Positions 57,141 to 57,965 of a DNA stretch of 57,965 nucleotides are shown here, in pieces. The DNA lies in the IMG/VR virus record IMGVR_UViG_3300028398_000001, positions 1 through 57,965 of that record; one strand, given 5' to 3'. The notes beneath the pieces were generated by a model. That model was not told the DNA's origin, ran no database searches, and was given only the letters and a program-made list of their open reading frames with translations. Each line of letters begins with the position of its first letter. Within the stretch, counting starts at the first letter, position 1. The translations under genes were made by a program, and so were the position numbers. The DNA is from a virus.

Positions 57141-57965
57141 TTAAAGCTCTGTAGCTGCAACTTCAGCAACTGCCATCCAAGCGTCATTTAGAATAACAGC
57201 TGTAGAATAAGTCTTCCAACCCATAAATCCTCTCTGACCTAATGGGTCAGATTTAGATGGTTTAGGATTAATAACTGTAGGTGTAATAGCATTAGCACCT
57301 TTAAGTGCAACTGTAGCAGCTGCATTCTTACCCAAGAAGATTATAGGATAGACATCAGCTTTTGTTCCAGAAGTAGTAATCATACTACCAGCCGTTCCAC
57401 CAGCATCAGGATAAGGCTCAAAGATATTAGAAAGAATAAATCTTACATATCCAACAGAGCCAATTTCACCCTCAAGAGGCTGTGTATTACCATAATCCTT
57501 AACATCAATAAAGCCCTGCAATGCTCTAATATCATTTTCAAGGTCAGTATGTCCAAGAGCAATGTAAGCTGGCAAGATTGCCTGTGTTCCAAATGCTGGA
57601 GTTGATTTTACAATAGAAGTAATCATCTGGGCATTCTGTCTCTTAAGTGCTCTTACAATCTTCTTTACAAGGTTTGCAGAAATAGGAGTATTAACATCAG
57701 CTCTTGTTGCTCCATTAGAATAGAACTTATTAGTGCCTGCAGTTAAAATACCCCATCTTACAGCTTCCAATGTCTGTGCTGCCTGCTCACCTAATATCTG
57801 CACGCCTTCCTGAATGATAGGGTCTTCGTGAGTATCAGCAACTACATCGGAAATCTCAATCAAAGAGCCATACTGCTCTAATGTTGCTGTAATATCAGTC
57901 TTTGTTAACTGCATAGAGTTAGGAGTTACACCCTCTGTCAAAGGTGTAGTAGCAAGAGGCAGAGA
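57141..57965 (-). CDS. Major capsid protein, C-terminal part (N4-gp56 family)
   Basis: Bases 57839-57965 repeat bases 1-127; the unique part is 57141-57838. It reads LTEGVTPNSMQLTKTDITAT, LEQYGSLIEISDVVADTHED, EQAAQTLEAVRWGILTAGT and RALKRQNAQMITSI, then YIALGHTDLENDIRAL, GEIGSVGYVRFILSNIFEPY and a final GWKTYSTAVILNDAWMAVAE. All are recognisable N4-gp56 capsid segments. The gene has its terminator downstream. Together with the 1-289 part it forms one uninterrupted 328-residue frame. Confidence 0.9.
   Translation of the reverse strand, partial: SLPLATTPLTEGVTPNSMQLTKTDITATLEQYGSLIEISDVVADTHEDPIIQEGVQILGEQAAQTLEAVRWGILTAGTNKFYSNGATRADVNTPISANLVKKIVRALKRQNAQMITSIVKSTPAFGTQAILPAYIALGHTDLENDIRALQGFIDVKDYGNTQPLEGEIGSVGYVRFILSNIFEPYPDAGGTAGSMITTSGTKADVYPIIFLGKNAAATVALKGANAITPTVINPKPSKSDPLGQRGFMGWKTYSTAVILNDAWMAVAEVAATEL
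57839..57965. repeat. Terminal direct repeat, copy 2
   Basis: Identical to bases 1-127. The true circle ends at 57838. Confidence 0.93.

Overview
This window is a complete or near-complete tailed-phage genome. Bases 1-127 are repeated exactly at 57839-57965, so the contig closes into a circle of 57,838 bp, cut inside the major capsid gene. Composition is strongly A+T-rich (about 30% G+C by eye) and Arg AGA and Ile ATA codons are common. Most genes have strong AGGAGG-type ribosome sites. The capsid protein is of the N4-gp56 type. Large terminase, portal, scaffold, adaptor and a P22-gp10/T7-gp12-like protein are present, and I see no tail tube, sheath or tape measure. Together these suggest a podovirus-like member of Caudoviricetes. 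A small lipoprotein with a lipobox next to holin-like genes suggests an outer-membrane spanin and so a diderm host. The host genus cannot be read from the sequence. I see no integrase, tRNA, CRISPR array or recognisable lysogeny repressor.

Layout: two long, opposed transcription blocks. Plus-strand genes (7049-31046) carry metabolism, replication, recombination, nucleotide metabolism and two muramidase-like genes. Minus-strand genes (5260 down to 1, then 57965 down to 31047) carry packaging, head, tail, a giant ejected-type protein and the lysis cassette. The blocks diverge from a non-coding control region (about 5.3-7.0 kb, interrupted by one small gene) that holds several repeat families. 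They converge at 31046/31047 with directly abutting stop codons.

Plus block: 7.3-10.2 kb is a compact operon of two GCS-like amidoligases, a class II glutamine amidotransferase with a zinc ribbon, and a gamma-glutamylcyclotransferase-like protein, which looks like an amide or peptide-tag modification system. It is followed by a run of small unknown proteins, then a Ycf46-like AAA+ ATPase. Next come two winged-helix-like proteins, a five-iteron array with adjacent AT-rich DNA (likely origin), DnaB-like helicase, DnaG-like primase, single-strand binding protein, SF2 helicase, RecA-like protein, two PD-(D/E)XK nucleases (one Cas4-like), a lytic transglycosylase, a uracil-DNA-glycosylase/DNA polymerase A fusion, RuvC-like resolvase, HU-like protein, two GH108-like proteins, a ThyX-like protein, a glutaredoxin-like protein and a dCTP deaminase.

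Minus block: TerS, TerL, portal, scaffold, capsid, connector proteins, a group of beta-propeller/PKD adhesion-type virion proteins, a 2336-residue polyvalent protein with a zincin motif, BppU-like and repeat-rich receptor-type proteins, and holin/spanin genes.

The least expected signal is a 14-16 bp palindrome, consensus TGMAAKCRATTKCA, found about 17 times around the whole genome, inside and between genes and in several reading frames. A second is a helically phased array of seven TTGACAG repeats upstream of the packaging genes.
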